Both the position numbers and the translations under genes were made by a program. A stretch of 64,000 nt of DNA, taken from assembly GCA_002421965.1 (NCBI GenBank), contig DISN01000014.1, positions 1 to 64,000 on the forward strand. Reading direction: 5' to 3'. The notes under the pieces are model-generated. The model was not told where the DNA came from, did not search any database, and worked only from the letters and a program-made list of their open reading frames with translations. Source of the stretch: Candidatus Saccharibacteria bacterium UBA6209. Lineage in GTDB: Bacteria; Patescibacteriota; Saccharimonadia; Saccharimonadales; Saccharimonadaceae. Shown piece by piece: positions 23,661 through 33,657 of the stretch; the stretch's first letter is position 1; each line of letters opens with the position of its first letter.

Positions 23661-25013
23661 TTATTGTAAATAGTCGATAAGCGCTTGACGCATATCTGTT
23701 ACGCCTCGAATAAACGGGTCGCTCTTGTGGGCTTTTGGAGCGATAGCATAAGTAAATCCAAGCTTCTTAGCCTCCTTAACACGATGATGCCAGCCAGCGG
23801 CTGAACGAATCTCACCGCCCAGACCAACTTCGCCAAAAACCACCGCTTCGTCACTTAGTTTTTTGCCAGCACTAGCACTTGCAATCGCCATGGCAACTGC
23901 GAGATCTGCAGCTGGATCACTCAGTTTTAACCCTCCCACGACGTTGATAAAAATATCTTTATCGGATAATTTCAATTTAGTACGCTTTTCTAGTACTGCT
24001 ATGAGCAAGTTTAACCTATTTAGGTCAAAACCGCTAGCCGTACGCTTCGGATAACCAAAACTAGTCGGATTTACCAGTGCCTGAATCTCCACCAGTAGCG
24101 GCCTTGCGCCCTCAAGTGTCGCCAGGACAATCGAGCCATCAAGATTTTGACGCTCCTCGAGCAAACTAGCCGATGGATTATCTACAATCTTAAGCCCTTC
24201 GTCCGACATCTCAAAGATCGCCGCCTCATTAGTCGAACCGTAGCGATTTTTTTGGGCCCTTACAATCCGAAAACCACCATATCGATCGCCCTCAAAGCTC
24301 AACACAACATCAACCAGGTGCTCAAGCACCTTGGGACCAGCTATTGACCCTTCTTTGGTAACATGACCCACTAGTACAACTGCAGTATTCGTCGACTTTG
24401 CAGCACGAATTATTACATTGCTCGAGTTCGTTATCTGGCTGACGGTACCGGGAGCTGAACTAATCTCGTTTAGCGACAATGTCTGGATTGAGTCAACAAT
24501 AACCAAATCATACTTGCTGGTTCTAATTGTTGCTGCGATATCTTCGGCGCTATTGCTAGTCGCCAGCTGAAGCTTGTCATCAGACTTAGCGCGTAGTCGC
24601 TTTGTTCTCTCGCTAATCTGCTCAATCGACTCCTCGCCGCTTACATACAGCACTCGGCTACTGGCTGCCGTGGTGGCCGCGATCTGAGTAAGCAAGGTGC
24701 TCTTACCAATACCCGGTTGCCCAGCCAAAAGGACCACTCCTCCCGGCAAGAAACCACCGCCCAGAACAATATCAAGATCTGATATCTCGGTGCGCAACCG
24801 CTTTACCTGAGTCTTGCCCGATGACGAGCCGACAGCCGAAGGAATCAGGGCTTTGCCTGAATTAGCGCTCTTAGCCACGACAGAGGAACCAGCCGACTCT
24901 ACGACCTGTTCAGTAAAAGTATTCCATTCGCCACACTCCTCACATCGTCCCGCCCATTTTGACGTTGTATAGCCGCATTGACTACAGACATACTGACTCT
25001 TACTTTTCGCCAT
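23661..25013 (-). CDS. radA: DNA repair protein RadA (Sms)
   Basis: RecA-related branch-migration helicase used in recombination and natural transformation. 450 aa. The N-terminal C4 zinc finger CSQCGYTTSKWAGRCEEC occupies residues 10-27, Walker A GQPGIGKSTLL is near 100, the RadA motif reads KNRYG (family consensus KNRFG) near 255, and a Lon-like C-terminal domain (FINVVGGLKLSDPAADLAVA) follows. One base separates it from the upstream HExxH gene, so it belongs to the clpC operon. Confidence 0.97.
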   Translation of the reverse strand: MAKSKSQYVCSQCGYTTSKWAGRCEECGEWNTFTEQVVESAGSSVVAKSANSGKALIPSAVGSSSGKTQVKRLRTEISDLDIVLGGGFLPGGVVLLAGQPGIGKSTLLTQIAATTAASSRVLYVSGEESIEQISERTKRLRAKSDDKLQLATSNSAEDIAATIRTSKYDLVIVDSIQTLSLNEISSAPGTVSQITNSSNVIIRAAKSTNTAVVLVGHVTKEGSIAGPKVLEHLVDVVLSFEGDRYGGFRIVRAQKNRYGSTNEAAIFEMSDEGLKIVDNPSASLLEERQNLDGSIVLATLEGARPLLVEIQALVNPTSFGYPKRTASGFDLNRLNLLIAVLEKRTKLKLSDKDIFINVVGGLKLSDPAADLAVAMAIASASAGKKLSDEAVVFGEVGLGGEIRSAAGWHHRVKEAKKLGFTYAIAPKAHKSDPFIRGVTDMRQALIDYLQ

Positions 25014-25014
25014 A

Positions 25015-25992
25015 CTACTCCACCACCTCGTGACTATCTATACTCTTATTGAGCTTATCAATTTTGAGCCCTAGCTGATTCAATCGATCGACATTGACAT
25101 TATATTCATCAATTTTTTGATCAAGTGCCGTCTTGCGAGCCTCAAGCGCATACGTCCTAGCTACCAGCTCTGAGCGCGCAGAGTTAAACTCTGTCTGGGA
25201 CTTAAAATACCCAGAACTCGCTCGCTGATTAAATGTCGCTACCTCTTGGTTAAACATCTGAATATCCGCCTGATACTGCAATGTGTCAGCATTTATCTGT
25301 TTGACATCAGACTCTAGCTTGGACTCCAGACCCCTAGCCTCATCTTCTAGTTCATAGAATACCTGACTATAGTCAGAATAAAGCTTTATAGCAGCCTGTC
25401 GGTTATCAAAATATTTAGCATAATAATCATTTAGCTCCTGACCAAGATCGGCGTACTCTGTGGGTAAAATTGAATGCAGCTCATTTAGCTTCTCGCCCGG
25501 CTCTGCCTTGGCGTAATAATCCATCCTAGTCCTTAGTTTGTCGTTAGCTAATCTGCTATACGCCGCCTCAAGACGAGGCTCAAGCCAGTCCCTTTCCCGC
25601 TGAGATAGTCGCGAGTAGGCAACATGTAGCATCTCGTGAGCGGCCGTAACTTCCTTTATGCCCTTGAGATCTTGGTTATCCACGTTGTAGATAAATATTC
25701 GATTAGTCTTGGGTACATAACAGCCAAGAATTGGACTTGACCGCTCCTGTCGCTGACAGACACTGTTGAACTCCTCGGCATCAGTAATTTTTGGGTAGCT
25801 AGAATAAAAATGAAACTTACCCTTTTCGGACATTCCGCTATCAGTAACTAGCGCCTTGACTTCCTGATCTGGCGTGAAGTCATAAACTGACGCATAATCG
25901 ACTACTAGTTGCCAGTTAAAAACCGTCCACAAACTAGCGCCGAACAGCAAAAACGCCGTCAATAAGCCAATTATCTTACTTATTTTTTGCAT
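25015..25992 (-). CDS. membrane-anchored HExxH putative metallopeptidase with coiled coil
   Basis: 325 aa, family not recognised. An N-terminal signal anchor (about 7-28) precedes an extracytoplasmic domain. An HExxH zinc motif, AAHEMLHVAYSRL, stands near residue 118 after a KTNRIFIYNVDN strand typical of minimal gluzincin-type folds. From about 205 to the end the protein is a long predicted coiled coil (KLESDVKQINADTL, LDQKIDEYNVNVDRLNQLG). Its 5' end overlaps clpC by 17 bp and it abuts radA, so it is produced with the stress and recombination operon. Candidate roles are envelope proteolysis or surface attachment; both are inference. Confidence 0.7.
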   Translation of the reverse strand: MQKISKIIGLLTAFLLFGASLWTVFNWQLVVDYASVYDFTPDQEVKALVTDSGMSEKGKFHFYSSYPKITDAEEFNSVCQRQERSSPILGCYVPKTNRIFIYNVDNQDLKGIKEVTAAHEMLHVAYSRLSQRERDWLEPRLEAAYSRLANDKLRTRMDYYAKAEPGEKLNELHSILPTEYADLGQELNDYYAKYFDNRQAAIKLYSDYSQVFYELEDEARGLESKLESDVKQINADTLQYQADIQMFNQEVATFNQRASSGYFKSQTEFNSARSELVARTYALEARKTALDQKIDEYNVNVDRLNQLGLKIDKLNKSIDSHEVVE

Positions 25993-28429
25993 TTATTTGC
26001 AGCTCACCCTTCTTCACTGTAACCTCCAATATATCTCCTATTTTACCACTTCCTTCGATTAATACATCGGCCACAGCACCCACAAGTTGACGCTCAATTA
26101 CTCGCCTGAGTGGCCTAACTCCATGGAATTCATCAAACCCCTGATCTATCAAATACCGCTTCGCCCCAGCAGAAATCTGTAACCTGCGACCTTGGGCCAG
26201 CACCAGACTATTAACTTCATTAACCAGAAGGTCAAATATCCTTGAAACCACGGGGCGAGTCAATGCGCGAAATGTAACGATATCATCAAATCTATTAATC
26301 AGCTCTGGCCTCATAATACGCTCCAACTGCCGCCTGGCCTCTCGAGAGTTTTGCTCGTGCAGCTCATCTAGCTGCTTTTCCTGCTTATTATTCACCGACT
26401 GGAACCCAAGCGAAGACTCACGTGTCATAAATTCCGCTCCGAGGTTGCTGGTCAGGATAATAATTGTGTTTCGGAAGCTCACAACACGCCCCTGGGCATC
26501 TGTCAGCTGGCCATCCTCAAGTAGCTGCAGCAGAAGATTCAAAACATCAGGGTGAGCTTTTTCGATCTCGTCAAACAGCACGACACTATAGGGCTTTCGC
26601 CTAACCGCCTCTGTCAATTTGCCGCCGTCATCATAACCCACATAGCCAGCTGGCGCACCGACAAGCCGTGCCGCGGTATGTTTCTCAGAAAGCTCACTCA
26701 TATCAATCTTAATTAGCGATGTCTCGCCACCAAATACCTCTTGCGCCAAAACCCTAGCAAGCTCAGTCTTACCAACGCCAGTTGGGCCCAAGAAAACGAA
26801 TGAACCGAGTGGCCTCTTTGGTGACGCTAGTCCACTCCTCGCCCGCTTAATAGATCTAGCCACCACCTCAACCGCACTATCCTGGCCAATAATTCGTTTC
26901 TTAAGTCTCGACTCTAGCTTCGATAGTGACTTTAGTTGATCGCTATCAATATGAGCAAGCGGCACACCCGTCATCGCCGCCACAGCTCGACGCAAATAAC
27001 GCTCTGTCAGAGGGTAGCTAGCCGTCTCTTCGTCGTCTACTGCAGCAGCCTGCTCCTCTAGCTGAATCATCTGCACTTTATAGAGCGCTGCTTTCTCGTA
27101 GTCCTGCTCCTCGACTGCGGTATCGATCTGCCTTGCGAGTCGTCTGATTTGCCTCTCGTAGCGGTTCTTGCGCGAACTTACCGGAGCCTGCTCTGATCGC
27201 AGCAATGCCGACGCCTCATCAATCACATCTATCGCCTTATCGGGAAGCCGTCTGTCAGTCACATAGCGCTCCGCCAGTTCTACGCTCAAGCGAATCAGGC
27301 TGTCATCCATCGATACATGATGATGCGCAGCCATGCGGTTTGCCAAGCTGCGGATCATAGCTACCGCCTCGTCAACGGATGGCTCTTCGACGGCAATTGA
27401 CTGAAATCGACGAGTCAAAGCAGCGTCTTTTTCGATATTCTTGCGATATTCATCAAAAGTTGTGGCGCCGATTAGCCGTATTTCACCCCTAGCCAGAGCT
27501 GGCTTTACCATGTTTGCAGCGTCCATTGAGCCCTCTGCAGCACCGGCGCCAACCAGCATGTGTAGTTCATCAATAAATACGATGATTTCAGGATGATGCT
27601 TAAGTATACTTAGCACCTTTTGCAATCTCTCCTCGAACTGTCCACGATACTTCGTGCCAGCGATCATCGATACGATATCCAGCTGAAATAGTCTTTTGCC
27701 TGTCAGAAACTCAGCAACCTTACCCTCGGCCATGCGCTGTGCCAGACCCTCAACGACCGCTGTCTTCCCAACTCCAGGTTCGCCTATTAGTACAGGATTG
27801 TTCTTGCGTCGACGACCTAATATTGTAATCATACGATCAATCTCCTTGTCACGGCCGACCACCGGATCTAACCCACCATCAACAGCTTTGGCAGTTAGGT
27901 CAATCGAGAACTTCTCTAGGTACGCCAAGTCTTTTGACGATCGCACTGATGTCGCATCAGACATCGACTCAAATTGCTGCTTGTTAAACATTCGCTCAAA
28001 ATCAGCCTTCAAATTATCGATATCGACGTTCATATCTCGAAGCAGCCGAGTCGCCCTGGCGTCATTTTGAGTTAATATGCTGTAAATGAGATGCTCGGTA
28101 CCAATAAACTCCTGACCAAACTCTGTCGCTAACTGCCAGGCAGTTCTAATGGTCTGCATAATATCGTGGCTTACACCACCCTCGGTCATCACCACCACAA
28201 AACTAGCATGAGTAATGTCGAGTGCCGTTTCGGCTCGATCCAAAGTCACTCCACTATCAGCCAAAACCTTTGCGCCAAGAGATGAATTCTGAGCCAACAC
28301 CCCAAGCAGCAAATGCTCGGTACCAACATAGGGGCTACCGCTATCATGAGCAATCGCCCCGGCTCGCTCTAGGCTTGCTCGAGCGGTTTCGGTCAGTCGA
28401 CCCTCTAGTGCCGCAAAGTCATCTTGCAT
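25976..28429 (-). CDS. clpC: ATP-dependent Clp protease ATPase subunit ClpC
   Basis: Class III Hsp100 unfoldase that feeds ClpP. 817 aa. Two Clp_N repeats (residues 1-145), AAA-1 with GEPGVGKT near 210, a middle domain with a UVR-like [16 protein letters not shown] helix near 440, AAA-2 with GPTGVGKT near 545, and a C-terminal D2-small domain. It has a double control region: a CIRCE operator/promoter upstream plus TAGAAT (28436-28441) exactly 6 nt before the ATG. First gene of the clpC - HExxH - radA - PIN/TRAM run. Confidence 0.97.
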   Translation of the reverse strand: MQDDFAALEGRLTETARASLERAGAIAHDSGSPYVGTEHLLLGVLAQNSSLGAKVLADSGVTLDRAETALDITHASFVVVMTEGGVSHDIMQTIRTAWQLATEFGQEFIGTEHLIYSILTQNDARATRLLRDMNVDIDNLKADFERMFNKQQFESMSDATSVRSSKDLAYLEKFSIDLTAKAVDGGLDPVVGRDKEIDRMITILGRRRKNNPVLIGEPGVGKTAVVEGLAQRMAEGKVAEFLTGKRLFQLDIVSMIAGTKYRGQFEERLQKVLSILKHHPEIIVFIDELHMLVGAGAAEGSMDAANMVKPALARGEIRLIGATTFDEYRKNIEKDAALTRRFQSIAVEEPSVDEAVAMIRSLANRMAAHHHVSMDDSLIRLSVELAERYVTDRRLPDKAIDVIDEASALLRSEQAPVSSRKNRYERQIRRLARQIDTAVEEQDYEKAALYKVQMIQLEEQAAAVDDEETASYPLTERYLRRAVAAMTGVPLAHIDSDQLKSLSKLESRLKKRIIGQDSAVEVVARSIKRARSGLASPKRPLGSFVFLGPTGVGKTELARVLAQEVFGGETSLIKIDMSELSEKHTAARLVGAPAGYVGYDDGGKLTEAVRRKPYSVVLFDEIEKAHPDVLNLLLQLLEDGQLTDAQGRVVSFRNTIIILTSNLGAEFMTRESSLGFQSVNNKQEKQLDELHEQNSREARRQLERIMRPELINRFDDIVTFRALTRPVVSRIFDLLVNEVNSLVLAQGRRLQISAGAKRYLIDQGFDEFHGVRPLRRVIERQLVGAVADVLIEGSGKIGDILEVTVKKGELQINAKNK

Positions 28430-28469
28430 ATATTTATTCTACCCCACTAATTCCAATAATTACTCTATC

Positions 28470-28509
28470 ATTGTAGCAAAAATTAGCACTCACGTCAAGC
28501 GAGTGCTAA
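28470..28509 (-). promoter_or_regulatory. clpC promoter with perfect CIRCE operator (HrcA site)
   Basis: TTAGCACTC (28483-28491), N9, GAGTGCTAA (28501-28509) is the exact CIRCE consensus. On the minus strand TTGACG (28493-28498) lies inside the operator spacer and is 17 bp from TACAAT (28470-28475), so HrcA bound here would cover the -35 box. HrcA itself is not in this window. Confidence 0.95.
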
Positions 28510-28545
28510 TTTTATATCATCGTTTTTGCCTACACTATTTTTGAA

Positions 28546-29670
28546 TTATTCAGCAACTTCGTCGACGACGCTCATCAAGCTGTCCTCGATGTTCTTACGT
28601 GGCTTTGGCTCGGCCTTGACCGGCGCCTTGGCTTCAATATCCAGCTCGTAGCCAGTCAAACGGCTTGCTAGACGAACGTTCTGGCCAGCACGACCGATAG
28701 CGATTGACTGCTGGTCTTCGGTTACAAAAACCTTGGCTCGCTTTGCTTCTTCATCGATGGCTACACTAAGTACCTCAGCAGGACTCATCGCATTAGCTAT
28801 AAATGCTGCCGTATCCTCTTCGTAAGGAATAATGTCAATCTTTTCCTGATCGCCAATCTCGTTCATAACCGCCTGCACACGAGTACCGTGACCGCCAACA
28901 AACGTACCGACTGGATCAATGCCAGGCAGAACTGATGCTACCGCTAGCTTAGTTCGTCGACCAGCTTCACGAGCAATCTTCTTGATCTCAACCGCACCAG
29001 TTTCCATCTCTGGAACTTCCTGACTAAATAGGTGTCGAATAAACTCCTCACTACCGCGGCTCAAAATTAGCTGTGGACCACGACCTTCGCGCTCGATGTC
29101 CTTGATTAGAACCTTGATGCGGCGACCGATTCCGTAGTATTCACCCTGGATCTGCTCGCTCTGAGGCATAATTCCAATAGCTTTGCCGATCTCAATTCGC
29201 ACAACGCGTGGCTCGACTCGGTTAACCGTACCGGTTACAACTGTGCCAATTTTGTCTTCAAACTCAGCAAGCACAACTTCGCGCTCAGCCTCACGCAAGC
29301 GCTGCAAAATAACCTGCTTAGCAGTTTGAGCAGCCACGCGTCCAAAGCTAGTAACCTCGTGAGACTCTTCGATAACCCCACCGATCTCTGCGTCTTTTTT
29401 AATCTTTTTAGCATCTTCTAGTAGGATCTGAGTGACTTCGTTCTCAAACTCCTCTTCTTCGACGATATCTTGGACTACATATACTGTCGCTGTACCATCG
29501 TTGATATTTAGGCTAGCACGAACGTTCTGCTCACGCTCACCATTATCTCGGCGCCATGCAGCGGCAATCGCCTGCTCAATAACCTCTAGAACTGTGTCCT
29601 CTGGTAGGTTTTTTTCCTCGGCAATACTGCGAAGGGCCAAAGTTAGTTGTTTAATATTTAGATCTTCCAT
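28546..29670 (-). CDS. nusA: transcription termination/antitermination factor NusA
   Basis: RNA-polymerase-associated factor controlling pausing, termination and antitermination. 374 aa: N-terminal RNAP-binding domain (1-130), S1 domain near 135-200 (GTVVTGTVNRVEPRVVRIEIG), KH1 and KH2 (SVLPGIDPVGTFVGGHGTRVQ near 245; IGRAGQNVRLASRLTGYEL near 325). There are no E. coli-type acidic repeats, as in most non-proteobacterial NusA. Preceded by AGGAGAAATATTTAATG. Its long leader carries a terminator-like hairpin. Confidence 0.97.
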   Translation of the reverse strand: MEDLNIKQLTLALRSIAEEKNLPEDTVLEVIEQAIAAAWRRDNGEREQNVRASLNINDGTATVYVVQDIVEEEEFENEVTQILLEDAKKIKKDAEIGGVIEESHEVTSFGRVAAQTAKQVILQRLREAEREVVLAEFEDKIGTVVTGTVNRVEPRVVRIEIGKAIGIMPQSEQIQGEYYGIGRRIKVLIKDIEREGRGPQLILSRGSEEFIRHLFSQEVPEMETGAVEIKKIAREAGRRTKLAVASVLPGIDPVGTFVGGHGTRVQAVMNEIGDQEKIDIIPYEEDTAAFIANAMSPAEVLSVAIDEEAKRAKVFVTEDQQSIAIGRAGQNVRLASRLTGYELDIEAKAPVKAEPKPRKNIEDSLMSVVDEVAE

Positions 29671-29711
29671 TAAATATTTCTCCTTTCATAAAATTAACAT
29701 CCCCTAGTATG

Positions 29712-29785
29712 AAAAACGCCGACCCTTTGGGGCCGGACACTATCAACTCTCTTAGAGTATAGCACAGGAGAGGTGTGTTTGTCAA
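29712..29785 (-). promoter_or_regulatory. nusA promoter with attenuator-like leader hairpin
   Basis: TTGACA (29780-29785) and TATACT (29756-29761) with an 18-bp spacer form a strong promoter. About 15 nt downstream the leader folds into CCGGCCC-CAAA-GGGTCGG (29719-29736) followed by CGTTTTTC, a complete intrinsic terminator upstream of the nusA start. Confidence 0.8.
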
Positions 29786-29974
29786 TAGCCGTGAAAACTA
29801 CATTTGAACTATCTTTGCTGTGAGCATATACCTCTTGCTTTTAAGGTATGATGATCTGCCGACCCCTTGCCTTCTCCTGAGATTGGTTAGTTATTGCACT
29901 TATGGCAAAGGAATACTAACAGGGGTGGGAAATGCCAAGTTCAAAATTCTATATTCTATTCTATAGTCTGAATT
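29786..29974. other. intergenic region with possible structured element
   Basis: No gene recognised. On the plus strand 29870-29930 can pair in several ways: ACCCC with GGGGT (outer), TTGCC with GGCAA and TTAGT with ACTAA. This might be a small RNA or the 3' region of the convergent nuclease gene; not assignable by eye. Confidence 0.25.
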
Positions 29975-30664
29975 CTATTTTCTTCCACACGCCCCTAAAA
30001 CTCCCCTCATCGCCGACTTCTCTGCGGCAGTTACCCATAGCCGATATTTTTGCTTTACGGCAATCTGTCTGGCTACGTACTGACAACGAAATGATTTATT
30101 TGGCGGCAACCAGCTAGCGGCATCACTACCGCTCTTTTGCTGATTTGCCGGGCCGTCAACCGCAAGCAAATTTAGCGGATCATTAGCCAGAATTACCCTC
30201 TCAATAAAACTCAGCTGCTGAGCACCTTTTTGCCAGGCGTCGCTCAGTGCCACAACGTGATCGATCTGCACTGCATTGCTATTTTCGCCCCGATGGAACA
30301 AAATAGATTCACCGGTATAAGGATCGCTAAGTTTGCCGCTTTGCACCTTGCAGTTGTCGTCAACGATAGTGTCGGTCATATCTCGCTCTAATATAATATT
30401 TCGTGTATCACACAATCCCTGCCGACCCCAGCCATCGCCAAACTGTGCACGAGCATAGCCAGTCTTTGGCGCTCGACCCTTGACCTCTAATTTATCTAGC
30501 GCCTCAATGGCCGTACTATCGCCAAAAAATTGTTGCTCAACCTGGGATGACAGCACTTGAGGTTGAATTTGGGTCTGTTGTGATGCCCAAATTATCATAC
30601 CCATGACCAACATAGACAACAGAGCCATAATCTGTCGACGTATCAATTTCTGCTTGGCGGCCAT
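29975..30664 (-). CDS. secreted HNH-family nuclease (DUF1524 / GmrSD C-terminal type)
   Basis: 229 aa. An N-terminal signal or anchor helix (about 11-28) precedes the nuclease domain. The HNH-type core is IDHVVALSDAWQKGA near 130, then NDPLNLLAVDGPANQQKSG and WLPPNKSFRCQYVARQI, the pattern of DUF1524-containing extracellular nucleases of Actinobacteria and Saccharibacteria. GYARAQFGDGWGR near 65 is the usual entry. It could degrade environmental or host DNA to supply nucleotides for an organism that lacks their synthesis (inference). TATACT lies 6 nt before the ATG (probable leaderless). Confidence 0.9.
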   Translation of the reverse strand: MAAKQKLIRRQIMALLSMLVMGMIIWASQQTQIQPQVLSSQVEQQFFGDSTAIEALDKLEVKGRAPKTGYARAQFGDGWGRQGLCDTRNIILERDMTDTIVDDNCKVQSGKLSDPYTGESILFHRGENSNAVQIDHVVALSDAWQKGAQQLSFIERVILANDPLNLLAVDGPANQQKSGSDAASWLPPNKSFRCQYVARQIAVKQKYRLWVTAAEKSAMRGVLGACGRK

Positions 30665-30693
30665 AGCTCCAGTATACCTGCTACAATGGTTAT

Positions 30694-33195
30694 ATGACTA
30701 CAGTTCCTAGACTTATAAAAACATTCACACCAAACCATTACAGCCTAAGTGTCGACCTATCGGATGCCGCCGACTATGTATTTAGTGGCACGGTGAGCAT
30801 CCAGGGTAAATCTCCCCAGGCCGGCAAAATACTATTGCACGCAAAAGACCTGGCAATTCAAAGTGCCACTATTGATGGCAAATCTGCTGACTTCGAGCAT
30901 GGCAAATTTGATGAACTAACAATCGGTGACGACAGCACTGCCATCGGTCCTCACAATATAGTAATTACTTTTTCTGGCAAAATCACCAATGCCATGCACG
31001 GCCTCTACCCATGCTATTACGAACATGACGGCGTCAAAAAACAGCTATTTGCCACTCAATTCGAGAGTCACCATGCGCGTGAAGTATTTCCTTGCGTTGA
31101 TGAGCCGGAAGCCAAGGCGACATTTGACGTTACTCTGACGACCACTCCGGGTATCACTGTCCTTGGCAACCAGCCCGTTAAATGGCAGCGCGAAGAAGAC
31201 GAAAAACTAGTCACGACATTTGAAACAACTCCTCGCATGAGTAGCTACCTACTGGCTTGGGTAGTCGGCGAGTTGCACCACAAAACCGCCACAACCAAAG
31301 ACGGCGTAGAAGTAAATGTCTGGGCGACTCCAGCCCAGCGGCCAGAATCGCTTGACTTTGCACTAGATCACGCCGTCAAAACTATCGAATTTTTTGACGA
31401 ATACTTTGGTGTTGCCTACCCGCTACCAAAAAGTGATCACGTGGCCCTACCTGACTTTTCATCAGGCGCCATGGAAAACTGGGGCTTGATTACCTACCGC
31501 GAAATCGCCCTGCTGGCCGACCCTGCCACAACAACTGTGTCAAGCAAGCAATACATCGCTACCGTAATATCCCACGAACTTAGCCATCAATGGTTCGGCA
31601 ACCTAGTTACCATGAAATGGTGGAATAACCTCTGGCTAAACGAGAGTTTTGCGACAATGATGGAGTATATTGCTGTCGATGCAATTCACCCAGAGTGGAA
31701 TGCCTGGCTTGATTTTGCTGCTGGCGAGAGCATTATGGCCCTACGCCGCGATGCAATTGATGGCGTCCAGGCCGTACAAGTTGAAGTAAATCACCCGGAT
31801 GAAATATCCAGCTTATTTGATGGTGCGATTGTCTATGCCAAAGGGGCTCGGCTACTGAGGATGTGTCAGCAATTTGTTGGCGATGAGGCGTTTCGACTGG
31901 GAATCAAGAATTACTTCACTGAATTTGCCTACCAAAATACCGAAGCCGATGACCTATGGAAACACCTGTCAGCTGCTAGCGGCAAAGATATTAGCGCACT
32001 TATGCATACCTGGATATCGCAGAGCGGCTACCCCGTAGTTCACATAGACAGTGATGGACTAAGACAAGAGCAGTTCTTTATTGGGCCGCATGAGCCATCA
32101 CACAAACTCTGGCCAATTCCACTGGACGCAGAGAGCAGCGAGGACCTGCCTGCGCTACTAGAAACTAGTGAACTAAGTCTACCGATAGCTGACAATGAAC
32201 GGCTAAACATCCATGATGCTAGCCATTTCATAACCCATTATCCGCCAGAACATTTAGCAAAATTACTGGCTAAACTAGCTGATACAAGTGAGCTGGGCAG
32301 ACTGCAGCTACTGCATGAACAAACCCTATTAGTGCGGGGCGGCGTAGTATCGAGCGATACGTTGATCAATTTGCTTCAAGCTTATTCGAGCGAGCAAGCC
32401 AATAGCGTCTGGGGTATTATGTCGCTGGCGTTTGGCGAGCTAAAGAAATTCGTCGAGTCCAACGAAGAAGCCGAACAAAAGCTCAAAGAACTGGCTATTC
32501 GCTTAGCGAAACCACAATTTGAAAAGCTCGGTTGGCAGATAGTCGACGGCGAGGATGAAAGCGACACCAAGCTACGATCGCTAATTATCGGCATGATGAT
32601 GTACGGCGAAGATGAAAATGTCGGAGCCCACGCCCAAGAACTATTCGAAAGCGGCATCGAAAACATCGATCCCGAAGTCAGATCTCTAGCAATCGGTAGC
32701 ATAGTTAAGTCAGCCAAAGACATCGAGCTGACCGATGATTTGCTGCAGAAATACCGCTCGACTCAGTCCGCCGACCTGCGCGAAGACATATGCTCGGGCC
32801 TAACCAACGCCCGTCAGTCTGCGCAAATAGAATTGCTACTGACTAGCTTTACTGACTCAAGCATAATTCGTCAGCAAGATTTATTTAGATGGTTTGCCTA
32901 CATGATCCGCAACCGATACGCCCGCGAAATGACTTGGGCATGGATGAAAGATAAGTGGGACTGGATAGAGCAAATTTTTGGTGGCGACAAGAGCTACGAT
33001 GACTTCCCAAGATATGCGGCGGCCGGGCTGACAACTCGTGAACAGCTGGATGACTTTGCCAACTTCTTTGCATCCAAGCGGGACATACCAGCGCTAACTA
33101 GGACAATCGATCTAGGGACTAAAGAGATCGAGGCCAAGGTAGAGACGATCGAAAACGATAGTGTGGCGGTCGTTGAGAGACTGCTTAGTCTGTAG
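30694..33195 (+). CDS. M1 family metallo-aminopeptidase
   Basis: Gluzincin aminopeptidase removing N-terminal residues from peptides; 833 aa, near the length of tricorn-interacting factor/APN proteins. The exopeptidase motif is GAMENWGL near residue 264 and the zinc site is HELSHQWFGN with a distal Glu in NESFATMMEY near 297-323. An N-terminal beta domain (1-200) and C-terminal helical ERAP1-like domain (about 520-833) complete the fold. No signal peptide, so it most likely degrades imported peptides in the cytoplasm. TACAAT (30682-30687) ends 6 nt before the ATG. Confidence 0.96.
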   Translation: MTTVPRLIKTFTPNHYSLSVDLSDAADYVFSGTVSIQGKSPQAGKILLHAKDLAIQSATIDGKSADFEHGKFDELTIGDDSTAIGPHNIVITFSGKITNAMHGLYPCYYEHDGVKKQLFATQFESHHAREVFPCVDEPEAKATFDVTLTTTPGITVLGNQPVKWQREEDEKLVTTFETTPRMSSYLLAWVVGELHHKTATTKDGVEVNVWATPAQRPESLDFALDHAVKTIEFFDEYFGVAYPLPKSDHVALPDFSSGAMENWGLITYREIALLADPATTTVSSKQYIATVISHELSHQWFGNLVTMKWWNNLWLNESFATMMEYIAVDAIHPEWNAWLDFAAGESIMALRRDAIDGVQAVQVEVNHPDEISSLFDGAIVYAKGARLLRMCQQFVGDEAFRLGIKNYFTEFAYQNTEADDLWKHLSAASGKDISALMHTWISQSGYPVVHIDSDGLRQEQFFIGPHEPSHKLWPIPLDAESSEDLPALLETSELSLPIADNERLNIHDASHFITHYPPEHLAKLLAKLADTSELGRLQLLHEQTLLVRGGVVSSDTLINLLQAYSSEQANSVWGIMSLAFGELKKFVESNEEAEQKLKELAIRLAKPQFEKLGWQIVDGEDESDTKLRSLIIGMMMYGEDENVGAHAQELFESGIENIDPEVRSLAIGSIVKSAKDIELTDDLLQKYRSTQSADLREDICSGLTNARQSAQIELLLTSFTDSSIIRQQDLFRWFAYMIRNRYAREMTWAWMKDKWDWIEQIFGGDKSYDDFPRYAAAGLTTREQLDDFANFFASKRDIPALTRTIDLGTKEIEAKVETIENDSVAVVERLLSL

Positions 33196-33201
33196 TCACT
33201 A

Positions 33202-33230
33202 TTGCAATTTACCCAGTATTGTGCTATAAT
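33202..33230 (+). promoter_or_regulatory. promoter of the small lipoprotein gene
   Basis: TTGCAA (33202-33207), 17 bp, TATAAT (33225-33230); transcription would start about 30 nt before the ATG. Confidence 0.75.
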
Positions 33231-33267
33231 AGATAAGTCACCCCTCTACGAAAGGATCGGTGAAGCA

Positions 33268-33642
33268 ATGAAGAGACTCATGTTCATGTTTCTCGCTACG
33301 CTGTGCGTGGTGTCAACTACGGCAGCTACTGGCTGCGCCCAAGACAATCGTCCCCCGTGCGCGACAGTGGAAGTCGACACCAGCAGCCCACCAATGCCCG
33401 GGTACGACAAAAGCAGCGGCAAGGAAATTCAGCTACTGCTAGTAAACGTATCGTTTGGCGAATTCGGCCAAGCCGACAGTTTGAATGTTGTCCTCGATGG
33501 CAACATCATCACCCTGGGCATGCCGCCGATCGATGATGACCACGTCGAAATGTTCCTCCCGAAGGGTGCGACAGTGGTCCTGATGAGCAGCACCGGAAAT
33601 ATGCAGTCCGAGAAGTGCGACAATACCTTCGTTGTCAGATAG
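33268..33642 (+). CDS. small putative lipoprotein
   Basis: 124 aa, no family recognised. ATG 33268 follows an AAAGGA site; a reading from 33202 would start inside the promoter. The N-terminus is a lipoprotein signal (MKRLMFMFLATLCVV..) ending in an ATGC lipobox, so Cys near residue 24 would be lipidated. The mature part is a short acidic/Ser-rich tether and a probable beta domain (QLLLVNVSFGEFG, SLNVVLDGNIITLGM) with one further Cys near the C-terminus. Codon choice (many CTG, GTG and ATG, few CTA) differs from neighbours, suggesting transfer. It has its own promoter and terminator. Confidence 0.7.
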   Translation: MKRLMFMFLATLCVVSTTAATGCAQDNRPPCATVEVDTSSPPMPGYDKSSGKEIQLLLVNVSFGEFGQADSLNVVLDGNIITLGMPPIDDDHVEMFLPKGATVVLMSSTGNMQSEKCDNTFVVR

Positions 33643-33657
33643 TAGAGAGGAGATCTG

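Noticed and set aside
29932..30117. 61-aa plus-strand frame preceded by a GGGGTGGG-type site
   Set aside because: Mostly antisense to the secreted HNH nuclease gene and protein-like only in low complexity.
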